A DNA stretch of 64,000 nucleotides from Tubiluchus corallicola (taxonomy: Eukaryota; Priapulida; Priapulimorpha; Priapulimorphida; Tubiluchidae), in NCBI GenBank assembly GCA_030141605.1, contig JAQGDQ010000002.1, positions 2,028,501 to 2,092,500 of the forward strand. Direction: 5' to 3'. The position numbers and the translations under genes were made by a program. Positions within the stretch are counted from its first letter, which is position 1; each line of letters starts with the position of its first letter. The notes below the pieces were generated by a model. The model was not told where the DNA came from. It saw only the letters and a program-made list of their open reading frames with translations, and did no database searches. Positions 40,000-52,100 of this stretch are shown piece by piece.

Positions 40000-40674
40000 T
40001 GTTGGGAGCCGAGTGGACCACTGCGCCAAGTAGACCAATTGGTCTACTTGGGCTGCCCAAGTAGGACACTAGAGACAGGTCGCGAATTGAGTCGTTAAGT
40101 GTACTGACACCGTCCGTTGTGCTTGTTTATGTAATAATAATAATTAAAAACGTTAGTAAACGTTGAATAATTTATTATACATCTAATAAAATAAAAGAAT
40201 TTTATTCTGAGCTGGTAGAACGGACAATATTAAATTTGGTTTCGATATTAATGTTGTTGAAGTGAAAAAAACCACTTTTTTGCGAATACAAAATTTGTTT
40301 AATGTATATCATTTTTGATTTTGTCTCACTTCACAAACAGGTGATCCGTTTCACTACCTCTTGGGCAAATAATCGTTTTCTTATAAGTAAACGTTCTAGC
40401 AGTGCCCTACATGTTACACTTGTTATCCTTGCTTTTCTTAATGTTAAGCTAATTATCCTTGCTTTTCTTAAATGTTAAAAATTACTTTTTGGTGTTGTGA
40501 AGGCTTAGCAGCATCTGTCTTATTTTTAAATTTGCAATTATTTCTGTAAATAATAAAATGAAGAAACTTTCACAGAATTTTCAAAAATTTGACAAAATTA
40601 CCGATTCTCGACAAAAATCGCTTTTAGCGCATTAAGTGGTCTACTTGGCGCAGTGGTCCACTCGGCTCCCAACA
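40000..40674. mobile_element. Inverted-repeat DNA element, family 1, copy B
   Basis: 675 bp with perfect inverted repeats of about 39 bp (39999-40037 and 40637-40675; outer end TGTTGGGAGCCGAGTGGACC). Direct repeats TTCTA abut both sides (39995-39999 and 40675-40679), a candidate 5-bp target duplication. The TIR aligns with copy A (GGGMGCCGAGTRRWCCACT), and an internal block starting GACACTAGAGACAGGTCGCG is shared inversely with copy A. It includes a tandem pair of TTATCCTTGCTTTTCTTAA near 40424-40470. Confidence 0.85.
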
Positions 40675-40675
40675 T

Positions 40676-43191
40676 TCTATTCCTCTGTCCTCGTACTACA
40701 TTCCGTAAACCACGATACCATCACAGTCAGCTACCTACAGTGCTGCCATCTACTCAGAAATATCTAATTACTGTACCTGACGGCCCTTTCGCAATAGCCA
40801 ATAACGCCATTTGAAATCGTGATAAAACGCCTAAAATTATAAATCTAACTTTTAACCAGCAGAAAAGGTGTTCCTGTTTTGAGCAATAACACCAATTATT
40901 TCAAGCTTCATCTTCATGCTTACTGGATTTATTGTCGCATCTTTTGACTTCAAAGGGACAGCCAAGCATAAAAGCATGGGCTGTTATTAACAAATGCTAA
41001 AAAATAAAACTATACGAGGCCTAAGTATTGCAAGTGCTTAAAATAAATCAAATGCTAGGTTGCAGTAAATTGGATCACAAAGCCTACTGTGAATCACTAT
41101 AAGCTTATCAACTGACATCAAAAGAGAAAAACTGCACAAGTTAATTATTAGTTTTATTAAAATTTGTGTGTAAATACAATTTATTCACAAAATCGATAAT
41201 CCAGTAGCATTGAGAATTTTGACACCAAAGAGAATAAGTTCTACTTGCTCAACCAGACCAACAATCAAATACTGCAATGTGCCACTTCTTTTAAACCTTC
41301 AATTACGGAAAAAGGAAAAAAGTACTTCTTTCAATTAGGAAAAATTAAAAAAACAGACTGAATTGCTAAAAAAGGTTATTTTGCATTTTAAAAATCACTT
41401 GACCATAAAGGACTATTGTTAAGGTAATAATGAAGCAGCCGAATTTCAGCAGTAAGGATTATTAACTAGATTCTAATTATCGTAAGATTTATTTAAAAAT
41501 TCAAAATTATAATTTTCAACACTTCTCAAATAATCATTTGCTAGAATGCTGCTAGAATACTGATACTAGACACAGTGATGTAAATTTTACACAAAAAATG
41601 TCAGGATATCCAAAAATACTATCTGAATACAATACATACATGCATACATATAATGTCACATATGTTACAGATGTACAATTATATAGTAAATAATAGGTAA
41701 CATCAAAAGTAGCTGTGTCACTTATTAGAACTAGCAACATAGATAGTATTAGAAACTCGATACAACTATAAATTTGTACAACACATATACATATAACACT
41801 TATTGTACAACAACACTCTGCATTTTTGTACGCCCTACAATATGAACCTATTAAAACACTCGAATTGACAACTAAGTTATAAGAATGGCCACAAATTTCA
41901 AAATAAATCTCGACTGCAAAACGGCTTGTATGATGTTGCAAAACTTATAGCAAACGTTTAGCTTTCTTTATTTAGCTGAAAGAACTTGCCAACGAAGTTT
42001 GTCGCCTGTTAAACCTTTTCCATGAAATGAAATGGTAGTGATAATCTAAAGCAATTCATAGTGCATGCAAATATGTAAATGTCCAACGCAAAAGTTTTTT
42101 AACATTTCAAAAATTGAAAAAAGTTTACATAAAGGACTTTGTAACAACTCACTCTTAAGAAAATTATTCTTACTTATATGGTTTAAGAACAAATGCAATT
42201 TCAGCTTTGCTTGGTGTCAGGTAACAAACCTTATTTGAAAAATACAAAAAAAAAATTGCAAAACCATTTCAATCAATGGCCCCATCTCACTACACTGTGC
42301 TAAACTGAAAGTTAGAAATACTATACGAGTTTCTTACCATGCAATCTAACTGATTCCCGAAAACACACTAGTGAGGATAGACACAGGAATCATTATCGAG
42401 TCTTATTTGCATAGTTGACAGTGTGTGAGTGTGTGTCGTCTATGGTCTTTACTGCTTATTGGGCAAACAATCAATATTCAGTTTGTCCATATACAAAGGT
42501 TTCGAAAAACTGAGGGAATAATATGAGCAGTTTTGTTTAAGCTTAAGTTCCTGAAACACCATGAAAAGAATACTAAACATCTGCATTTTTCTTGTTTTGG
42601 GGCCCAGATCTTATTTTTTCAATCAAACTAATTTTTGGACCCTTATTCAAACAGGCACTTATTCAGGACAAGCACTTATTACATTTTAAGCAAGCACCTT
42701 TCTCCTTATCTAAGCCAGATATCCACGCTTATTCACAACATAACAGATAAATCCGGATATAGTGATTTCACCTGAAACAGTTGATGATTCACCCATCTTT
42801 TTGATAGTGTGCATAGGCTAGTGTAGTAGATGAAACCAACACCGTGTAAATAGTGCCTGGGCGTCTACTCAAACAGGGCGCATGTTATTTTTTAAAATCT
42901 GTTTTGTTGGGCACTTACTTGGATGTGCCCTTAATTAAGTACGGACACTAAAACAAAAAATGTGGTAAGCAATAACTTGTTTCAGGTTTCACACCAGTTT
43001 ACAGAAATCAGTCACTATTTGCATTGTACCATACATGCTGTTATTACTTTGTAAATCACTTTCGAAAATTGTGAGCTTACAATGTTAGATAAATTATAAT
43101 TACCACAGCAATTATTGTATATCAGTAAACCGATAGGGCTGATGCCACATATGAGAAGTTTAACAATGACTCATAAAGACGTGTTCATATA
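40676..43191. other. BTBD7 3' flank
   Basis: No exon supported. The 129-codon frame at 41552-41941 is Cys/Ile/Tyr-rich and unlike a real protein. At 42640-42960 short repeats (GCACTTATTCAGGACAAGCA; TCAAACAGGGCGCATGTTAT) resemble a decayed dispersed repeat. The DNA nearest 43191 is expected BTBD7 3' UTR. Confidence 0.4.
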
Positions 43192-46100
43192 TCACAAAAA
43201 TGCTGCGTTGTTTCGATCTCCAAGATCCAACATTGACGGCGGCGACACTTCCGTTATACTGACCTGACTTAGAGACCTCGTTGCCATGGCAATATCTGGC
43301 ATAACCGACTCGCTTCGGCCGCTATCATGACTGCAAGAACTGCCAACAGTCTGCAAAGCAAATTTAACCATTAGAAGGATGAGTTACAAAATTCAAGTTT
43401 AAATCTTAATAACAATCATCATGTAAATTAATAAAAAAAAACTAGTTACTCTAGGATATTAGCTAGGATGTTATTCTAGTTACAGTTACATCCTCTGAGT
43501 CACAGATAATTTAATAACCATACTGAGAAAAATCACAAATGTCCAAATACAAACAAAAGAAAGTTCTGTCAAAAGTAAATTATGTACGTATGCAATTATG
43601 TTTATATAACATTGATGTCTGAAAAACAGTGTAATTACTGCAACATCTCTCAGCTATTGCAGTCTAAAGATGGTGTTTATGTCAAACATTTGGCCACTTA
43701 CATTAAAAGTATGGTACGACTCATTCTGACAAAAATCACTAGATGAGACCAAATCACTAGATGAAACTAAATCACTAGACGACGACGGCATGATCGAAAT
43801 TCCAAGGCAAGAATCGAAACCAATGCAAAGATGACTGGCACCTAAATCGGATGTTGCCACGCCAGTCTCTGAAAATCCTTCCTGGTCTTGAAGCACGTCA
43901 GCCATCAAGTCAGGAAGCCCAAACTCTCGCACGAGCCTCAAATGAATTGCTCGGTTGATCACTTGCCGATCAACGTGCATCATGGCGTGTTGGACGGCTT
44001 TTGTTTGCTGGATTTCCTTTTCTCGAAGTAGCATGGAGTGTAGAGTATCAGCATCTGGAACTATGAAATGGTATAAAGAATTAGAAAAGATATAAATGTA
44101 AGGAATGGATTACAATAATCATCTTTGTTACTATTGAACAAATAAATGATATATAATTGCTCAATGCAGATTTGCAAAATAGATATCTTTTTTAGAAACA
44201 TAAATAAAGTAGCACCAAACACAGAACTGTATTGAGTACAAAGCCATGCAAAAATTATTCAACCACTAGGTCTATATAATGACAAACAAAAAACTCATGC
44301 TATGGCATTACTGTGTGTAGTTTTCCACGTACTAAAGAGTACTTTGTTTCCAGTTAGCAAAATGGATTATCTGAGTTTGGATAAAGTGAGCGATATCAGT
44401 GATATTTCTAATAACTGCATTTTGAAAAACCATATATGTTCTAGTGCCAGCAATACCAGCTATCAAAATATTGTTGTTTTAGGTTTGTCTGCTGCCAAAA
44501 TGTCCCTGAAAAAGTGAGCCTTGGACCCTGAAAAAGGGTTATTAGAAGATATAGTTGAGAATATCCTCATTGTTAATACTGAAGGCAGTGAATAAAATTA
44601 TTTACATTACAGGGTGGGAGCAAAAAAGCAAGCCCTTCTTAAAAATATAATAGAGCCAAGAATCTTTGTCCAACTTGTAATATAACATGGTAAAACAGAA
44701 ATATTAGGCACTTGACCACTAATTCTTACTCTGAAAGCCGAAAATAATAAACACATTAGGCTCGATATTGTCACTAAGCCCATAAAAATAAAACAACTAG
44801 ATATTAATATGATTGTATTGTCTTTATGTTAATTTTAGTTTATTTATTTACTCATTTATTTTGTTTTATTTATTTTTTACTTTTTTTCTCTTATGTGTCC
44901 CAGTGACATCACTTTTCCTTGCAAGTTTATCAATGTCTGACCTCGTTCATTTCTTATTGGGAAACTCTCAACAGTCTTTATCTTTATCAGTCGTATAGCA
45001 TGCAACATTTATTTTGTCTTCTTCTATAAATGGCATAGGTTTATTCTTTAAAATTTAGAAATGTCAAAAAATAAAATAAATGAATAAAATAAAATTAACA
45101 AACACATAAAGGCAATACAATCACACTAAAATCTAGTTTTTCAATGTTATGGTCTGGATGACAACATCGAGCACAAAATGTTTATTTTTTTCAACTATTA
45201 GCAAAAATTAGTTGACAAGTGCCAAAATGTTTCTTGTTTACCCTGTTAAATTTATATACAGATTGGATAAAAATTCTCGGTTGTACGGCTCTCTTTTTTG
45301 GCTCTCTCTCTCAAAAAAGGGCTTACTTTTTTGTGTTCGCCACATAGCATGGTAAAAACAAAGTGTTGCTAAAACTATATAAAGTACTAGAAACTTTGTG
45401 TGTTAGAAGAGACAAATGGGAATATGCTCACAGGCAAATTCAACCTTACTAACAAATTACTGTAAAAAGACTCCTTTTTATCAACCATAAGCAACTGACA
45501 GTATTGGCACAGTTACCATGAACAGGAGTGTAAACGCGTGATGATGTTTCTATTATTTTGCTTATGGCCAGCATGCTGAACTGTATACACCAGTAAATAC
45601 TTTTGTATTGGTATGGATTTATTGTGTGTTTGTCACCAGCTGTAAAGCTTATTGAAATAAACCTGAGATTATAAAAAAACTTCACGGAGTTATCAAATTG
45701 CATGAATAGTTGCTCCTGAATTAAAATGGAAAGTAAAACAATTATTTCCAAGGTAGTTAAATATATGTGATGCCACAAACATTGTGATCAAGGCATGATA
45801 CACTTTTTATCATAATAAACACATAAAATAAAAAAACAATATTTTAAAACACAAGAAAATAAACTAAAAAGAAGTGTCTTCAAAACTCAATGTTCTGATT
45901 AAAACAATTTAACAGAACCTAAAGCAAATCAAAGAAAAGAAAAAAGATATTCATACTTATAAGTATTAATTATAAGCCCTGTTATCCAGTTAACTAATTA
46001 ACTTAATAAAAATGCTATATTCTCCAAGTTCATTTAGAACAGCGGGAACCTCTAATAAACAAAGCAATTATAGTGACACTATAATGCTAGTGTAAATAAA

Positions 46101-49100
46101 CTTTGACAAGTATCCTTCAAATGTGCCTAATAACTGATACTATTCTGACAAGAGAGAAAGGGAGAGGGAGAGGGAGGGGGAGAGGGAGAGACAGAGAATT
46201 TTGTCTACATATTCCCTTACCGATTAATGGATAACACTTCACTAAAGTCTCTATTTCAATGTGAAAATGTGAATAAGTTTCATTAAGTACAACATTTTTA
46301 AATGTCAAAAAACTAAATAATATAACATTTGCAAATATCAGAGGATTACTTAATGGCCATAACTGGCCCATAAGTAGGTATATGCTTCTGAGGAAATTAA
46401 GGATTTATATTTGAATTGGATTCATGCAGTTGGACACAAGCACTCTGCAAACTTGCAAAAGTTCTTTAATAGCAGTAAATACCTAGAAATTCCCCAGCCA
46501 GTATGTCCTGTTGTTCCGAGGTGTGACTTATTGTGGGAACGTCCAGATTATAATTATGATAGTCTCTGTCACCCAGCATGTAAAGCGTGTCTGGGATGTT
46601 TGATATACCTGGTCGCATCACGCGGCACAGGTGAGCAACATCGTTACTGTTGTCAGCCTCCTTTGGTGCTTGTTCCTCGATAATGACCTAGAAAAAGTTG
46701 TCTATGGTAAGCATTCCTTACTAGCATTTAACAAAATTAATAAGGCAATAATCAACAAACAACAAAGAAATGGCTCATGTAAAACTTACATTATGCTAGT
46801 GTTCACAAACGTCTTTAGCAAAGAAAGTCAATATTAGCAAAGAAATGATTGCACATATTTAAAGCAAGAATTTGCAAAGCATCGCATAATAATGATAAAA
46901 CAATTTGTTAATATAATTGTAGAAAAAATCCAATGAAACCTGGAACATAAATCATGTAATAAATAACTGAAAAGATGAGTCTGTGGTATGGAAATGTTAA
47001 ATAATTGAATGAAAATATTACTGAATAAATAAATCTTGCAAAGCATAATGCTGAATTTTACTTTTACGAGAGAAGTATCTTGCAAACAGGGCCAAGCAGG
47101 AACCACGAGCACAGTATCAAAGAAAAACTGTCAAATAATTTAAAATTAAAGCTTTTGTGCTCTAAAAATTTGTTATAATATAATAAACATGTTAAAAAAA
47201 TTACAATTCTGTAAGACCATGCACAATGAATAAAAACTAACACAAGAAATTAAACCCATGCACAGGGATTTCACAAATCTGAAATTATGGAATCTGAATC
47301 TAGACCAAATCTCACTTTATAATACAATCTCATTTACGCATCCTGACATCGAATCCGAATTTCAGTTTAAAAGAATTTTCGAAACCGAATCGAATTTGAA
47401 TCACAATTTTTCAGATAGTTCTTTGAACTGAATCTTATTTGAATATTGGCAGTTTTCATGCAAATTAGGCAGAATAGTAAAACAGCAGTCTTTTTCATGA
47501 ATATTACACACGACCGATTTGAGCAGAACGTTTTACAGTGGTTCTGCAATAAAGAAACGGATGATCTAATTATTTTGTAATAGATTTTTACTGCCAGTGA
47601 CTAACAATATAAAATGATATACAAATTCCTTGAGGTGCCTTTACCTACCCTCTATGAATCTGTGCAATGTGGGTCACAAAAAACCACGTTCGTCTAAGCC
47701 ACATCGTGTATTGTTAGTCAAACCACGTTCTGTCAAAGTACTACACGAAATCCTAGCATTTTTGATGAAATTAGCAGTTAAAATCGTAACGTGGCGCATG
47801 CTATCGCGTAAGATTTCATGAGTTTGACACGCTTAAACCGAATATGGTGATATTTCAGGAATTTGCCAAAAAATTTAAAACTACCGAATCGCCTCTGCAG
47901 CCATTTTCTAAAAGTCTCTGCCGAATCAGATCGAGTCTAATGTAACACAGAAGTTCAGCGGATCGAATCAAATCGAAGCTCTGATTTGGATTCGGTTTCA
48001 AAGCTCTGGTTCTGCTCGAGCTTTGTTACATCTTTACCCATGCAACACTCACTGATCTAAAGCCTACATCATGCAGTTGTACAGCCAATAAGAAAATACC
48101 TATCAGCTTGAAATATACTAACCTTTATTTCATCAACATATGGAGTGAATAACCGGGGTCTTGCGTAGACGTAGCCCTGTCTTCCGGGCACCCAAGGACG
48201 GCACTTTTCTTTACTGACCTACAGTATTATTAACGAATGTTAAACACCTATGAAATTTGTCTCTGCAGTTCAGTGTACAATGCAGAAATCATCATTTTAC
48301 CCATAATTTTTGCTTGTATGGCATAAGAGTAATATGTTGCAACTTTAGATAAAATGCCATTCATAGTCTAATAAAAAAACAAACAAGCAAACAAAAAATT
48401 ACTAAATTTTTTTCCCCAAAGTTTTTTTTACTAGTACAGCACACAGTTTGTTATTAGTCATGTTACCCGCATACTACGCCACTACTCTAAAACTCACAGT
48501 GCCAGCCATAAGTGCCATATTAGAAAGATCAAGTACAACATAGAAACAAAACCATACTCATGTTTACAATTCATAAAAACTAGCTATTTGATATTTAATA
48601 TTTAGTCAGAAAAAATTCTAATGATGGCCACATGATCAAACCAGTGACTATCGCCAAAATATTTTTATAAATAAAGCTGGTTTACAACTAACAAGCATAT
48701 AACTATTAAACTGCAAAAAGTCGAATGCGTAAAAATCTCTGTTTACCTCATCTGTCAGCATGTGGGAAGGAGGCTGGCTAATCAAACCACGGCGAATAGC
48801 ATTATTTAATGTCTCGCTAGTAGGCGGTATAACATGGTGTATGCGTACGTATGGCAAGACAACAGATAAAACTTCCCTGAGCTCTATATCACTAAGATCA
48901 CGTCGTTTTACACCTTTTTTGCTCACACTGTGGGCAGTGTATGTCAACAAATTAGGCTCTAAAAATCAAAAACTTTTTTTTATTTTTAATGGCATTAATA
49001 TTGTTTGTCCTAGACTTTTATTATTCAACTGTTTTGCAACTACAAGTTAAGCAGAGCAACAAGACCCCAAACATGAAAAAGCATTCTGTGAACTTCGTCA

Positions 49101-52100
49101 ATTAGATGCAAGGCATAAGATGTAAACAATATTCCTTTTCCAAACAGAATGTAATGCAAACTTAGTTTATTTCAATGGTAGCCATTACTAGATTATCATT
49201 CTGACCTTTACTTTATTGACATCGGGTTCCTAGCCCTAAATTACTATTTTGAAAATGTGTAGCAATTGTCACATCATTTTAAGCAATTTCTCTGCACTCA
49301 TCACAAAAATATTTTCCTCCAACTTTTGGCCAACCAAAATCACGCAGTGGGGATACGCTAGTAATTCGATTACACGACATATCAAATTAAAGCACAGGAA
49401 AAGCTTTCCACTATTATAAGGTACTTTCAAGAATCAAGATTGTCAAGGGTGTGCAGAATGGTTAACATTAAGCAACTTACTGCTTAACTACCAGCAAGAA
49501 CTTAAGTAAGTTACCAATTTTCATAAACAAAAGCAATTTTTTACCATCAGTATCCTGCAGAACAATTAAATAATATTGAAGAACTGTGTATATTTTAACA
49601 GTATAAAATAGGTGCATTGCGGTGAAGTATTTGCTACTGCCATTATACAATTGGCCTGAGGAGGTATGACATAGTAATTAATTAAAATAATTCTGTTAAA
49701 CACGTTAAATGAACCGCATTTAAACAAAAATATTGATAACGAACAAAACTAGCATTTCAGAAAAATCAAGTGTTTTAGTCTATTTTGTTCTTAGACTACG
49801 ATTACCACAATTTTACAACAGAAGCTAGCAAAACCAGATAAGTATGTATGTAATAGGTAGCAAAGTTCTTTATACACTTTAACTTTCTTTAGCATCAATG
49901 TATAAGCCAAGTTACGATATGATATTGCACATACTAACCTCTTTTTTCCATCTGTTTCATCAGTTGATGTTCTCCCCACTTTATCACAGCTGTAAGTATT
50001 TCCAACTCGCTTGCCTACAAAAAAACAAAATTTCCAATCACACCTACAGCACTGTGCAATGCACTGACAGCACTGACATCTGAACAACAGTCAGAGACCA
50101 ATCTAGTCTAGATTCTAATTCTTTTCAAATTAAGAGCTATATACTGAAAATTGGTTTGAAACCAATTTGGTCCAAACATTGTTCTGAACAGAAATTTCCC
50201 AATTTTGGAATTGTATTAGTTTGGAAGCATTTTGCTAATCTTTATTTCAGAAGGTTATCTTTAACTAGCATTTTAAACAGTTTTTATTTTTGAACTTGTT
50301 ACCAGGTGAATTCTAAATTTTAACAATGTTTTGGTTACTCTGCTCAAAATAAAAAAATTAAGTAAGTCTCGCACAAAGCTGCAATTAGGGTCACTTAATT
50401 AACCATGCTAATTAATGTTGTTTAAATAGGGGTGACTGCTAGGTGACCTCTTGGTCTTTCGCCACCAGTTTCAATTATCATAGCAGTATTATTCTCATAT
50501 AAATATTGTATATTTTTATATCGTTTAAAAGAGACAAATAAATTGAATTGAATTGAAATTGCTCAAGCACAACAGTATAATATATCATGTTATTCCAGAA
50601 GAAGACTCGGTGGAAACTGCTAAGTGATCTCTTCCTTCCAGAAAGTGAAGTAGAACAACATACAGGATAAAATTTTCTTTGGGATTAAAAAATAATTTGG
50701 AAGTTGCAGTAAAGCATACAATGCAAAAAATACTTTTTTACAGTTTGACACATCACAAGCCACAATTCAACAATGGCTCAATGGCTAATATTGAATGAAT
50801 AAGCAAAAAAACTAGAATGTGGATCACTGCCAAGGATAATCCTCTAAAGATGAAACAATAAACACCCCAGAATTGTCTTAGTCTGACACTTGTATGCATA
50901 CATTTTTCCTCAACTAGAAATTGCCAGAGGCAGCTACGGTAAATGAAATAACATAGAAACACCCACCCATGTAATAATGGCACTCAGTGCTGCTTAATTT
51001 CGTAGCCAAGTACACACACTGATCACTCAGGAATCAGGACGTGGTAAATATATATATATATGTATATATATATGTGTGTGTGTAGACAATTGCTTTTTGA
51101 TTAAAAATAAAATGTAACTGACCTGAAGATAATCGGATTTTAAAACTTCTAAAAGAAATCTTGTTTCCAATTCATACAGAACTGGAGACGACGCTATTGC
51201 GACAAATTCCTCCCGTAAGAAATGCATGGCTTGCCGGTATACCCAGTTTGAACCATACGGCTCAGAAGCCCAGCGAAGAATTGACAAGAGATTTTCTGTA
51301 CACAAATTTTCTATAATAATGTCTTCACAGCCTGAAAAATGAATGGTGAATAACTTATAAAAAATATAAAAGCTCATATAGATTCACGGACCATACTTTA
51401 GTCCACCAATTGACTATTTTATGAACTGGTTAAAAGTACAAAGCATTTTGATTCTTTTGGCAACACCACCCACTAGAATTAAATCGTGCTAAATGGCTAA
51501 ATGAATCTGACCTTGATTAACAGATGTGCAGCCTAATGCACAGAGACTTTACTTCGCAAAATGCGACATCATACTCAACACACAGTTATTTTGTTTTTTA
51601 CAGCCGTACAAGCAGATTATAACACCTGCAGTGAGAATTCACCAATTTTAAAAAGAAGCACTACATAAATTTGTAAACATATCATCAAAACATAAAAGCA
51701 AGTTGTCAAAGATATACATAAAATATAACTACAAAATCCAAGTGCAAAATTTGTATGCTCGTTATTTTACTGGTGGGAGTTTAATTTAGGCTTAGTGGTA
51801 ATTAAACGACTTTGGCTTTTTGTTGTCACTCATTAATAATTCTGTTAGCTGTCTGTACTGATGGCATGTCAATTGTATTACCAATACCATTTTCAACTTA
51901 ATTTTTTTAAAGTAATCCACAAAAATCCTACAACAAACATATCCGTCACGATGGCAAAATCAAAGCCTATAGTGTCTACAGACCTTTGTGCAGTAACTTA
52001 ACACAATGACATCGCCACATAGACATGAAGGTTTCTTATAACCATAAGCATGATGTAGTTATCGCATGCACATGGTCTATATGCCCAAAAAACCAATTAC

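Noticed and set aside
41552-41941. 129-residue minus-strand frame
   Set aside because: Cys/Ile/Tyr/Val-rich with no domain, no splice logic, and typical of AT-rich chance frames.
45449-45778. 109-residue minus-strand frame in BTBD7 intron 7
   Set aside because: Hydrophobic, low-complexity AT-driven composition; BTBD7 exons 7 and 8 join exactly without it.
47630-47821. 63-residue plus-strand frame
   Set aside because: Lies inside a degraded TTCGAA-type repeat and has no family features.
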